A stretch of DNA of 64,000 nucleotides from JACKCP01 sp050253255 (GTDB lineage: Bacteria; Desulfobacterota; Desulfobacteria; Desulfobacterales; JACKCP01). The position numbers and the translations under genes were made by a program. Position 1 is the first letter of the stretch. Each line of letters opens with the position of its first letter. The notes beneath the pieces were generated by a model. The model worked only from the letters and a program-made list of their open reading frames with translations. It had not been told where the DNA came from and ran no database searches. This document shows, in pieces, positions 37,630 to 45,631 of this stretch. The stretch spans positions 3,726 to 67,725 of the forward strand of contig JBFWJK010000001.1 of assembly GCA_050253255.1 (NCBI GenBank). The letters run 5' to 3'.

Positions 37630-37992
37630 TTGGCAGAATACAAATTTGATAAATCCCGGCGTCTTTTAAAGAGACATGATTTTCTAAAACTTGCAGATTT
37701 CGGAAATGTCAGTCATTCCAAATACTTTATTGGTGTTTACGGAAAAAAGGACAAAACCTCCGATTTGGGCAGGATAGGTATTACTGTGTCAAAAAAAGTG
37801 GGGAATTCTGTTGAAAGAAACAGAATAAAACGTCTTGTCAGGGAATACTGGAGGCTTAATCAGCACGCATTGGAATCTATTCCGGATATAAATATAATTG
37901 CCAAAAAAAATGCCTCTTCCAAGGATTCCAGAGAAATTTTCAAATCTCTTTTTATTCTTTTCAAAAAAATAGGTGAAAGTAAAAATGGCTAA
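37630..37992 (+). CDS. rnpA: Ribonuclease P protein component
   Basis: 120 residues. The RNA-binding signature RIGITVSKKVGNSVERNRIKRLVRE is complete (residues about 53-77), preceded by the RRLLKRHDFLKL family start. It helps the RNase P RNA bind pre-tRNA leaders. TTG at 37630 is the only suitable start, with a weak upstream site. The next gene, yidD, starts 8 bases before rnpA ends. Confidence 0.94.
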   Translation: MAEYKFDKSRRLLKRHDFLKLADFGNVSHSKYFIGVYGKKDKTSDLGRIGITVSKKVGNSVERNRIKRLVREYWRLNQHALESIPDINIIAKKNASSKDSREIFKSLFILFKKIGESKNG

Positions 37993-38197
37993 GAAATTTT
38001 TTCTTTTGCTGATACGTTTCTATCAGCTGGCAATATCCCCTTATCTTGGAAATAACTGCAGATTTTACCCAACCTGTTCTGCATACTCATATCAGGCCAT
38101 AGAAAAATACGGGATAATCAAGGGTTTGTTTTTATCTGTAAAACGAATACTGAAATGCAATCCTTTTCACCCTGGAGGATATGATCCTCTTTTATAA
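37985..38197 (+). CDS. yidD: Membrane protein insertion efficiency factor YidD
   Basis: 70 residues. FLLLIRFYQLAISPYLGNNCRFYPTCSAYSYQAIEKYG followed by GLFLSVKRILKCNPFHPGGYDP is the complete YidD pattern with its conserved cysteines (NNCRFYPTCS, KCNPFHPGG). It is a small amphipathic membrane-associated factor assisting YidC. ATG 37985 with AGGTG upstream is preferred to an in-frame GTG at 37973. It overlaps rnpA. Confidence 0.94.
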   Translation: MAKKFFLLLIRFYQLAISPYLGNNCRFYPTCSAYSYQAIEKYGIIKGLFLSVKRILKCNPFHPGGYDPLL

Positions 38198-38238
38198 GGA
38201 TTGTTTTATTAAAACTTTAAAAATTTTGATGAGGAAAT

Positions 38239-39933
38239 ATGGAACAGCTTCGTCTTTTACTCGCTGTAGTTTTGTCTTTTATTGTTTTTTTCGGATGGAA
38301 TTATTTTTATTCGAAAAATCAGGTTCCGTCAGAAAATGGGGCTTATGTTGAAAATATTGTCAAAGGTGACACCAATAATGGAAAAAAATTAAATGAGACC
38401 AAGCCAAATACTGGTGTTGTAAGCAGCTTAAGTTCTGAAGAAGAAAAAAATATTATTAGAAGTCTTCCTGTTGATGAAAAAAAATATATAATAGAAACAG
38501 ATAATTATATTGCTGAAATTTCCAGTGTCGGTGCAAAGCTTACAAGCTTCAGGCTTAAAAATTACAAAGAAAGAAACAAAGATAATTCACCTCTGAAAGA
38601 AATGATTGATGAAGATTTTTTGTCGGGAAGTTTTTTTTCTGAATTAAAAACTGGATCCGGCATAGATCTTGTTAATGCAAATTTTTATTCAAAACAGAAT
38701 TCAGGTAATACTATTGTTTCTGAAGATAAATATGATCTTGTTTTTGAATATCAGACAGAGTCAGGATTCAAGATAAGGAAAAAATATGTTTTCTATAAAG
38801 ACTCTTACCTTTTTGACTGCGATATTGCATTAATAAACAATACCGGAAATCCTTTTTCAAATCAGCTCAGCGTTTCAATAAACTCTGAAAAACCTGAAGC
38901 TATGCAGATAGGTTTTGTAGGACCCACAGTGTACAGAAACAACCAGCTTGATCAGATTAAAATTAAAAATCTTGATGAAGAAGGGAATTTCAATTCAAAG
39001 ATAGAATGGGGGGCTTTGGAGTCTGTTTACTTTATAACAGCTGTTGTTCCATCATTTGATGAAAGCATTGTCTGTGATTTTTCTGTTTTAAAAGACAGAT
39101 ATTCCGGTTCAAAAAAAGAATATATAAAAGCCGATTTTATTTCAAATCCGTTTAATCTTCAAAACGGTGAAAAAAAGATATTTAATTATCATTTCTATGT
39201 TGGCCCCAAAAGTATGGATACTTTAAAAGCAGCAGGTTTTAATCTTGAAAAATCAGTTGACTTTGGGTTTTTTGATTCCATTTCAAAGCCGTGTTTATGG
39301 GTTCTGAATTATATCTATAAAGTTCTTCCAAATTATGGTGTTTCAATTATTATTCTCACCCTTCTGGTTAAAATTATTTTCTGGCCGCTTGGAACTAAAA
39401 GTGCAAAATCCATGGAGCAAATGAAAAAAATACAGCCTCTTATGAAGGAGATAAGAGAAAAGTATAAAAATGATAAACAAAAGATGAACCAGGAAGTGAT
39501 GAATTTATACAAAGTTTATAAAGTAAATCCCCTGAGCGGATGTTTACCTATTCTCGTTCAGATACCTATATTTTTCGGGCTTTACAGAATGCTTTTCAGT
39601 GCCATTGAGTTGAGACACGCCCCTTTTATGCTCTGGATTCAGGATCTGTCGGCACCTGACAGACTTTTTGATCTGAATTTTGCCATACCGTTTATGAAGG
39701 AACCTTATGGTCTTCCTCTTCTTACAATAATAATGGGTGCGTCAATGTTCTTACAGCAGAAAATGACTCCTTCTGGAGGAGATCCCACACAGGCTAAAAT
39801 AATGCTTTTTATGCCTGTTTTTATAACAGTGATTTTTGTCAATCTTCCTGCAGGACTTGTTCTTTACATGCTTGTTAACAATATTTTCTCAATGGGGCAG
39901 CAGTATTATGTATCCCGTTCCCTTTCTAAATGA
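38239..39933 (+). CDS. yidC: Membrane protein insertase YidC
   Basis: 564 residues, the Gram-negative form. N-terminal membrane helix (about 6-22), a large periplasmic beta-sandwich domain (about 60-340), then the conserved insertase core from about 350: YGVSIIILTLLVKIIFWPLG, the cytoplasmic coiled-coil KSAKSMEQMKKIQPLMKE, NPLSGCLPILVQIPIFFGLY, and the last helices ending near LVNNIFSMGQQYYVSRS. It inserts membrane proteins alone or with SecYEG. GAGGAAAT precedes ATG 38239. Coupled closely to jag, whose ribosome-binding site overlaps the yidC stop. Confidence 0.96.
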   Translation: MEQLRLLLAVVLSFIVFFGWNYFYSKNQVPSENGAYVENIVKGDTNNGKKLNETKPNTGVVSSLSSEEEKNIIRSLPVDEKKYIIETDNYIAEISSVGAKLTSFRLKNYKERNKDNSPLKEMIDEDFLSGSFFSELKTGSGIDLVNANFYSKQNSGNTIVSEDKYDLVFEYQTESGFKIRKKYVFYKDSYLFDCDIALINNTGNPFSNQLSVSINSEKPEAMQIGFVGPTVYRNNQLDQIKIKNLDEEGNFNSKIEWGALESVYFITAVVPSFDESIVCDFSVLKDRYSGSKKEYIKADFISNPFNLQNGEKKIFNYHFYVGPKSMDTLKAAGFNLEKSVDFGFFDSISKPCLWVLNYIYKVLPNYGVSIIILTLLVKIIFWPLGTKSAKSMEQMKKIQPLMKEIREKYKNDKQKMNQEVMNLYKVYKVNPLSGCLPILVQIPIFFGLYRMLFSAIELRHAPFMLWIQDLSAPDRLFDLNFAIPFMKEPYGLPLLTIIMGASMFLQQKMTPSGGDPTQAKIMLFMPVFITVIFVNLPAGLVLYMLVNNIFSMGQQYYVSRSLSK

Positions 39934-39944
39934 TGGAGGTTTTT

Positions 39945-40880
39945 ATGGCTGTTTATAAAGAATATGAAGGCAAAAATGTCGAATCAGCAATTGAAGCTGC
40001 TTCAAAAAGTCTGGGTATCCCGGCAGATAAACTGGATTATGAAGTAATTGAATACGGAAATAGCGGTTTATTCGGTTTTATTGGAGTAAAAAAGGCTAAA
40101 ATCAGAGTTAAAGTCTCTTCGGGCGATGATTCGTCAGACGGTAATGTTACTTCTCTTGTGGATGAGGCCTTTTCATCAGGAGAGACCAAAGAAAAGAAAA
40201 AATCTTATTTTTCTAAACCTGATAAAAAGAAAAAGCCGGAAGTTAAAAAAGAACAGATAGAAAAAAAACAGGCTCCTGAACCTGAAGAACCAAAGGAAAA
40301 AATTGTAAAAAAATATGATGAGGAGCCTGAAGAGGAATTCTTTGATTCTTATGAAGATGAAGATGAGAATGAATCTTTAGCTGTAGAAGTATCCGAAGAA
40401 GCTGTAGAAAAAGGTAGAGAAGCTTTGGAAAAAATACTTCCTCTTCTCACAGAGAGCTTTGAAATTTCTCCTGAAATACGTCAGAATGAAGTTTTATATA
40501 ATTTAAAAGCAGAAAATCCCGGAGTGGTAATAGGAAAAAAAGGACAGAATCTTGAAGCAATGCAGTTTCTGATAGATAAGATTGTCAATAAGCTGTCTGA
40601 GGGCCGGGTAAGGGTTCTGATTGATATAGAAGATTACCTTGAAAGAAGAAAACAGAATCTTCATTCTATCGCTTTAAGATATGCAGACAAAGTAAAAAAA
40701 TCAGGAAAACCTGCAACAATAGGTCAGTTGTCAGCATATGAAAGAAGATTCATTCATATAGCACTTCGTGATGACAGGCGTGTACGAACCCAGAGTATGG
40801 GTGAGGGTTACTATAGAAAACTTGTTGTTTTCCCTTCAAGAAGGCCTAAGGGTAAACGCCGCATTCCAAAAAACAGATAG
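39945..40880 (+). CDS. jag: Jag/KhpB RNA-binding protein (Jag_N, KH, R3H)
   Basis: 311 residues. The Jag N-terminal domain MAVYKEYEGKNVESAIEAA ends in the KKKKV-like FGFIGVKKAKIRVKV. A long acidic/lysine-rich linker follows (about 65-150). Then comes a KH domain with the VVIGKKGQNLEAMQFLIDKI GxxG loop and an R3H domain ending NLHSIALRYADKVKK, RRFIHIALRDD. It binds RNA and influences cell division and envelope proteins in other bacteria. ATG 39945 is chosen because a perfect GGAGG lies 5 bases upstream; the first ATG at 39930 has no site of its own. Confidence 0.94.
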   Translation: MAVYKEYEGKNVESAIEAASKSLGIPADKLDYEVIEYGNSGLFGFIGVKKAKIRVKVSSGDDSSDGNVTSLVDEAFSSGETKEKKKSYFSKPDKKKKPEVKKEQIEKKQAPEPEEPKEKIVKKYDEEPEEEFFDSYEDEDENESLAVEVSEEAVEKGREALEKILPLLTESFEISPEIRQNEVLYNLKAENPGVVIGKKGQNLEAMQFLIDKIVNKLSEGRVRVLIDIEDYLERRKQNLHSIALRYADKVKKSGKPATIGQLSAYERRFIHIALRDDRRVRTQSMGEGYYRKLVVFPSRRPKGKRRIPKNR

Positions 40881-40887
40881 AAAACTG

Positions 40888-40920
40888 AACCGGAATTTTT
40901 TGCTCAGGAAAATTCCGGTT
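40888..40920 (+). terminator. Stem-loop between jag and mnmE
   Basis: AACCGGAATTTT / AAAATTCCGGTT, 12-bp perfect stem with a 9-base loop, only 14 bases before the mnmE start; the following U tract is poor, so it may act as an attenuator. Confidence 0.65.
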
Positions 40921-40934
40921 TAAAAGTTTATTAA

Positions 40935-42344
40935 ATGATAAATTCCTTTTCAAATAATCATACAATTGCCGCTATATCTACTCCTCCCGGAAACGGAGGA
41001 ATAGGGATAATTAGAATTTCCGGATCAGCATCCTTTGACATTGGATTGTCTCTTTTTAAAAGAAAAAAATCAAAAGGAAGCTTTTTTCCTCTTTCCAGAG
41101 ATAATATCAATTACAGGTATCTTTACTATGGATTTATTACAGAACCAGAAACTGGTCTTGTAGTTGATGAAGTTATGATTGTTTTTATGAAATCTCCTTT
41201 TTCATATACTGCGGAAGATGTTGTTGAAATTCAGTCTCACTCAGGCAGATTTGTCCTTGATAAGATTTTGTCTCTAGTTTTAAATCTGGGTGCAGAAATT
41301 GCTTCTCCCGGAGAATTTACGAAAAGAGCGTTTCTTAATGGAAGAATCGATCTTACTGAGGCAGAATCTGTTATGGATATTATAAAATCTTCCAGTGAGG
41401 CATCCCATAGAATTGCTTCAAGCCTTGCATCCGGTAATTTAAAGGAAAAAATTATCAGCACAAGAAATGCTTTGATTGATATGGAATCGCATATTACTGC
41501 TTTTGTGGACTTTCCTGATGATATGGATGATAATTTTGATCTTTCTTACTTTTCCGAAGCTGTTAATAAAATAAGTGAAGATATAGATTCATTAATTTTA
41601 AATTATAATAATTCCCATCAGGTAAGAGACGGGTATAAAATCACAATTGCGGGTCCGCCAAATGCAGGTAAATCGAGTTTGCTAAACAGACTTATTTCTA
41701 AGGACAGGGCTATTGTTACATCAATTCCCGGCACGACCAGAGATGTTATTGAAGAGTCCCTTAATCTTGACGGTTTTCCTTTTGTTTTATCAGATACTGC
41801 CGGTATAAGAGATACAGACAATGAAATTGAAAAAATAGGGGTTTTAAAATCCAGGGAACTTTTAGAAAAATCCGATTTGATTATTTTTGTTGTAGACGCT
41901 ACAAAGTCTTTTAATTCAGAAGAGGATCTATTATTTGCTGAAATAAGTAACTACCCTTTTATTCTTGTTATAAATAAAATTGATCTTTTAGAGTTTGATG
42001 TTTCACGTGAAACATTAAAATTAAAAAAAATTGAACCGGTGTTTATTTCTGCATCCAAAAACAAAGGAATAGATAATCTTAAAAAAAGGATAATAGATTT
42101 TTTTAAAACAAATTTTAAGTCTTCGGAATCTTACCTGGTTCCAAATCAAAGACAGTATAATATTTTAAAAAAAATAAAGATAAACCTGGATTCTGTAAAA
42201 TCATCTCTTAATAATGACTGTGATATTGAATTGATTTCCTATGACATAAAATCAAATATTGATCTTTGTTCAGAAATTCTTGGAGAAACAGTATCTCCTG
42301 ATGTACTTGATAAGGTTTTTGGCGATTTTTGTATTGGTAAGTAG
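40935..42344 (+). CDS. mnmE: tRNA modification GTPase MnmE
   Basis: 469 residues. With MnmG it makes the 5-carboxymethylaminomethyl group on wobble U34. The N-terminal formyl-tetrahydrofolate-binding domain (TIAAISTPPGNGGIGIIRISG; SHSGRFVLDKIL) is followed by the helical domain, the G domain (GPPNAGKSSLLNRL at about 239, DTAGIRDT, NKID) and the C-terminal C-I-G-K with its catalytic Cys. mnmG does not follow, unlike in many genomes. A perfect parS site lies within the coding sequence at 41999-42014, encoding D-V-S-R-E-T. Confidence 0.96.
   Translation: MINSFSNNHTIAAISTPPGNGGIGIIRISGSASFDIGLSLFKRKKSKGSFFPLSRDNINYRYLYYGFITEPETGLVVDEVMIVFMKSPFSYTAEDVVEIQSHSGRFVLDKILSLVLNLGAEIASPGEFTKRAFLNGRIDLTEAESVMDIIKSSSEASHRIASSLASGNLKEKIISTRNALIDMESHITAFVDFPDDMDDNFDLSYFSEAVNKISEDIDSLILNYNNSHQVRDGYKITIAGPPNAGKSSLLNRLISKDRAIVTSIPGTTRDVIEESLNLDGFPFVLSDTAGIRDTDNEIEKIGVLKSRELLEKSDLIIFVVDATKSFNSEEDLLFAEISNYPFILVINKIDLLEFDVSRETLKLKKIEPVFISASKNKGIDNLKKRIIDFFKTNFKSSESYLVPNQRQYNILKKIKINLDSVKSSLNNDCDIELISYDIKSNIDLCSEILGETVSPDVLDKVFGDFCIGK
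41999..42014. promoter_or_regulatory. parS centromere-like site inside mnmE
   Basis: TGTTTCACGTGAAACA, a perfect 16-base palindrome identical to the broadly conserved bacterial parS sequence bound by ParB. It is in frame with mnmE codons, so it is under double constraint. Together with the site at 42940 it marks an origin-proximal partition locus. Confidence 0.92.
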
Positions 42345-42362
42345 TTTTTTAATTCAACAAAG

Positions 42363-42854
42363 TTATGTGTTTTGAAAAAGGAAGGACAGCTGGTTTCTTT
42401 TTTCATTACCCATATCAATGAATTTTACACCGAATCCGGGAATGATAATTTTTTTTTCGGGCATACCAGTATTTGACCAAACAACTTTTGCATCAAGTGA
42501 AATATTGTTTTTGTTTTTTATGAAAAAATTTATCTGTACTTTTTCATTAACTTCAATTCTTTTTCTGCATATAATAAACGCACCCATAAAGCTTATGTCT
42601 TTTGTCCGACCTTTGAATATTTCCTCTGATCCATTGTTTCTTTTTATTTCAACAGTCAGATTTTTCATTTTTCTGTCGTAAAGTCTTTTGTTAATCGATT
42701 GTCCTGAGTTGTTTTCGATTTCTTCGTCCTTTTCATTTTCGGGGCTTTGGAGGGATAAAAATTTTTTTATCCCTTCAATCAGATTGGAGATAAGCCAGAT
42801 AAATATTACGAGAAAAAAAATATAGGTAAATATTTCTAAAATTAGAGAATTCAT
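42363..42854 (-). CDS. Membrane-anchored PilZ-domain protein
   Basis: 163 residues. One membrane helix at about 8-29 (IFTYIFFLVIFIWLISNLI), an acidic linker, then a PilZ domain from about 60: NKRLYDRKMKNLTVEI and KDISFMGAFIICR (D-x-S-x2-G motif), ending FGVKFIDM. The first arginine motif is R-x3-R with YDRK; c-di-GMP binding is therefore plausible but not certain. ATG 42854 has a strong GAGGAG site; an upstream frame extension to 42902 lacks one. Convergent with mnmE. Confidence 0.82.
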   Translation of the reverse strand: MNSLILEIFTYIFFLVIFIWLISNLIEGIKKFLSLQSPENEKDEEIENNSGQSINKRLYDRKMKNLTVEIKRNNGSEEIFKGRTKDISFMGAFIICRKRIEVNEKVQINFFIKNKNNISLDAKVVWSNTGMPEKKIIIPGFGVKFIDMGNEKRNQLSFLFQNT

Positions 42855-42939
42855 ATTTCTCCTCTTAAAAATATATTTTTGGATATATGAAGAGCCTATC
42901 AAAAATCAGGTTTCATTACTATAAATAAATAATAAATTT

Positions 42940-42955
42940 TGTTTCACGTGAAACA
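42940..42955. promoter_or_regulatory. Second parS site, intergenic
   Basis: TGTTTCACGTGAAACA again perfect, with the palindrome extending to 18 bases (42939-42956). It lies between the divergent PilZ and YkgJ-family genes, 926 bases from the first site. Confidence 0.93.
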
Positions 42956-43167
42956 ATAGAAACTTGAATAAAGACAGTCTGTCTGATAAAAACTCAAGTG
43001 GAGGTTTTAGCGGAAAAAGGAATGTTGACTAAAATAGAATAACTGTAACAAGCAGTGTTTAGAAAACAGAGAATCTTTAAATACAAGAACTAAGCTGTTG
43101 CAATAAATATAAAAATTTATTTAAATGGCAGTTGTGTTTTTATTTATAAAATTTTAAGGAGTTTAAT

Positions 43168-43836
43168 TTGGATTTTACAAAATATTTTACAGCCTATGAA
43201 GAGCTGGCCGGTTCAGTCAATAAGGCATTCAAACAGATAGCAAATGATTTCCCAAAGGAAGTGAACTGCAGACCAGGGTGTTCTGACTGCTGTCATGCCT
43301 TGTTTGATCTGACTCTGATAGAAGCAATATATATCAGCAAAAAGTTCAGGGAAACATATACTGATGATATTAAAAGGCATCAAATTATTGACAGAGCGGC
43401 CGCAGCTGACAGGGAAATTTACAGGCTGAAGAAAAAAGCTTTTGATGACCAGAAAAACGGAGCATCAGATATTGAAATAATAGGCAAGATGGCTATGGAA
43501 AGGGTAAGATGCCCATTACTGAATAAAAATAATGAGTGCGATCTTTATGAATACAGACCGCTTAACTGCAGAGTCTATGGTGTTCCTACAGAAACAAGCG
43601 GAGCAAGCCATATATGCGGAAGAACAGGTTTTGTTCAGGGTGAGAAATACCCGACAATAAAGATGGACAGGCTTTATGAATACCTCTATAAGATCTCCAG
43701 TGAAATGGTGAAAAATATGAATACAAAGTTCACCCGCATGGGAGATATGCTGATGCCTGTTTCTATGGCTATTATGACAGATTTTGATGACAGATATCTT
43801 GGAATAGAAGAACCGGAAAAAAAAGCGGAAGAATAA
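43168..43836 (+). CDS. YkgJ-family cysteine-cluster protein
   Basis: 222 residues, second member of the family in this window. Cysteines: CRPGCSDCCHALFDLTLIEA near residues 32-50 and CPLLNKNNECDLYEYRPLNCRVYGVP around 112-140, the standard C-x3-C-x2-CC and Y-x-RPLNCR-x-YG pattern. Metal binding is expected and function unknown. TTG 43168 is the start, with AAGGAG 6 bases upstream. Closely followed by a strong terminator. Confidence 0.85.
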   Translation: MDFTKYFTAYEELAGSVNKAFKQIANDFPKEVNCRPGCSDCCHALFDLTLIEAIYISKKFRETYTDDIKRHQIIDRAAAADREIYRLKKKAFDDQKNGASDIEIIGKMAMERVRCPLLNKNNECDLYEYRPLNCRVYGVPTETSGASHICGRTGFVQGEKYPTIKMDRLYEYLYKISSEMVKNMNTKFTRMGDMLMPVSMAIMTDFDDRYLGIEEPEKKAEE

Positions 43837-43847
43837 AAGATTTTATA

Positions 43848-43884
43848 AAGAACTGACAGATATTTGTAATCTGTCAGTTCTTAT
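43848..43884. terminator. Strong stem-loop terminator
   Basis: Perfect 14-bp stem AAGAACTGACAGAT / ATCTGTCAGTTCTT with a 7-base loop between the convergent YkgJ and rubredoxin-membrane genes. Confidence 0.85.
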
Positions 43885-43928
43885 GAATAACAATATAATT
43901 CTATTATAAGTCTGATCAGAAAAAAATA

Positions 43929-44537
43929 TTAGTCCTTAAACACAAATTTTCCCCCAATATGACCTGCAATACCAGCAGCTCCAAGCATTATCAGATGAAG
44001 AACAAGATAAAATCCACCGCCAGCATCAGGAGAAAAACTCTTCCATAAAGTGAGAATACAGCTTAAGCCAGCAACAAAGGCAGCAGAAGCTATTTTAGCC
44101 TTGAAAATTCCAGTAAAGGCCTTTCTGTATCTGTTTATCCACTCAACATAACCTGTGTAAAGAACAACCGGCATAAAAATGAAAACAAGACTGATGTTGT
44201 AATATGCAGCTGTGACAAGCGATTCATTTCCAAAAAGAGAACCTGCAAAAAGAAGAAAAACAGCTACAGGTATTACACCATTTGGAATATGAACAGAAAT
44301 TGGGTGGAGATGGTGATCCAGTATGGCCTGATCTATTATTGCTCTAAAACCGGAAGCTCTGTTTTCTTCAGAACTTTCCTGATTAACGCTTTGTTCTGGT
44401 TCAGAAGATACTTTTTCTTCATTATCATTTTTGATCAAAGTAAAAGCAGATTTGTCAGCACCGCATACAGGACAGGTTTCCGGAGGCTCTTCTCCGGTGT
44501 GGACATAACCGCAGACCGAACATTCCCATTGTTTCAT
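43929..44537 (-). CDS. Rubredoxin-like domain fused to a four-helix membrane domain
   Basis: 202 residues. Residues 1-36 are a rubredoxin-type Fe(Cys)4 domain: CSVCGYVHTGEEPPETCPVCGA. A polar linker rich in Glu/Ser follows to about 62, then four membrane helices (about 82-102, 107-127, 145-165, 175-195) resembling the DUF2231 type, with a conserved-looking HHLHPISVHIPNG at the start that could bind haem. An electron-transfer role between a soluble donor and a membrane component is a reasonable inference. No partner oxidoreductase is adjacent. Start ATG 44537 with AGGAG upstream. Confidence 0.82.
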   Translation of the reverse strand: MKQWECSVCGYVHTGEEPPETCPVCGADKSAFTLIKNDNEEKVSSEPEQSVNQESSEENRASGFRAIIDQAILDHHLHPISVHIPNGVIPVAVFLLFAGSLFGNESLVTAAYYNISLVFIFMPVVLYTGYVEWINRYRKAFTGIFKAKIASAAFVAGLSCILTLWKSFSPDAGGGFYLVLHLIMLGAAGIAGHIGGKFVFKD

Positions 44538-44811
44538 TGAATAAACTCCTTATTAAATTTTTAAATTCCAGCAAATATAAAAATAAATTTGATAAATTTT
44601 ACTTTATCAGTTTTGTTTCAGCAAAGAAATTTATTGCAAATACGGAATCATAAATAAACTGAAATTCAGGACTGAGTTCATAAAAAAGAAGAATAAATTT
44701 CTGGTTTTCAGATGATTATTATATTATGTTCCAATAAAAAATTAATGATTTATGTAAAATTATAATCATTGATTTTTCTTAACAATAACTATTCAAAAAT
44801 TCAAAGTAAAA

Positions 44812-45231
44812 ATGAAAGAAATAATTTCAGCCTTCAGAAACAACGACATATTCAAAGACTTTAACAACAATGAACTGTGGCAGCTCGCAGGTGAAATGGA
44901 AAAAGAGGTTTATGTTTCCGGCGAAAAGCTTTTCAGTGCAGATGAAAAGGCTTCAAATATATATATTCTGATAGACGGCCATTTTCTGGTTCATCTTCCC
45001 GATAAAAGAGCATTTACTCTTATGAATCCGGGTGACATTATAGGAACAGAACCTTTTCTTGATAAAAGTTTTTATGTGACCACATGCACATGTCTTTCGA
45101 AAAAAGGAGTCTGCGGAGTTCTTACAGGAAAGACACTTGTTAATGTGGAAAAAAGATATGCATCGATAAATTCGAAACTCATACGATTGAAAAACGAATT
45201 TTTATCCAAAACCAAATATTTTAAGAGATAA
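44812..45231 (+). CDS. Cyclic-nucleotide-binding-domain protein
   Basis: 139 residues forming a single cNMP-binding (cupin) domain: IFKDFNNNELWQLAGEMEKE, FSADEKASNIYILIDGHFLV, LMNPGDIIGTEPFL. The PxxxxxGE-(I/L)xLL phosphate cassette is weak and the usual Arg is missing, so ligand binding is doubtful. There is no DNA-binding helix-turn-helix, so this is a free sensor/regulator domain. It is followed after one base by the small pump-subunit gene, forming a three-gene unit with the beta subunit. Confidence 0.75.
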   Translation: MKEIISAFRNNDIFKDFNNNELWQLAGEMEKEVYVSGEKLFSADEKASNIYILIDGHFLVHLPDKRAFTLMNPGDIIGTEPFLDKSFYVTTCTCLSKKGVCGVLTGKTLVNVEKRYASINSKLIRLKNEFLSKTKYFKR

Positions 45232-45232
45232 A

Positions 45233-45625
45233 ATGGAAATAAACCCTTTTTTATTTGCAGCTTCAGGATTGTTTATCGTTTTTTCGGGGCTGACATTTTT
45301 ATCCTTTGCGGTTTCAAAGATTCATAAAATTTTATTTTTTTTTGAAAATATAAGTTTGAAAAAGATTAAGGAAAAAAAAATAAAGGCACCTGCTCTTACT
45401 AAAAACATCACTACGGAAACAAAAAAATTATTTTATCTTTCAGGGGATAAAAAAGATTCGTTTTATCTTCCTGATCTGATAGAAAAAGCCTTGATGAACG
45501 GCCAGGAAAATCCATGGATAATCATAGATTTTCTGATCAAAAAAAATCTAATATGCGCTGATGAGACAGGAAAGTTTTTCTGGAACGATAAATCATCTTG
45601 CTGGAAACAAATTTTTAAAAAGTGA
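45233..45625 (+). CDS. OadG-like small subunit of a Na+-translocating decarboxylase
   Basis: 130 residues. The N-terminal membrane helix with ASGLFIVFSGLTFLSFAV matches the G-x-x-x-V-F-x-G-L-x-x-L pattern of OadG/gamma subunits; the rest is a Lys-rich linker and a small soluble domain (KALMNGQENPWIIIDFLIKKN). No biotin carrier motif (MKM) is present. It directly precedes the beta subunit gene by 6 bases, which supports the assignment. The start follows the previous stop by one base. Confidence 0.65.
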   Translation: MEINPFLFAASGLFIVFSGLTFLSFAVSKIHKILFFFENISLKKIKEKKIKAPALTKNITTETKKLFYLSGDKKDSFYLPDLIEKALMNGQENPWIIIDFLIKKNLICADETGKFFWNDKSSCWKQIFKK

Positions 45626-45631
45626 AGAAAA

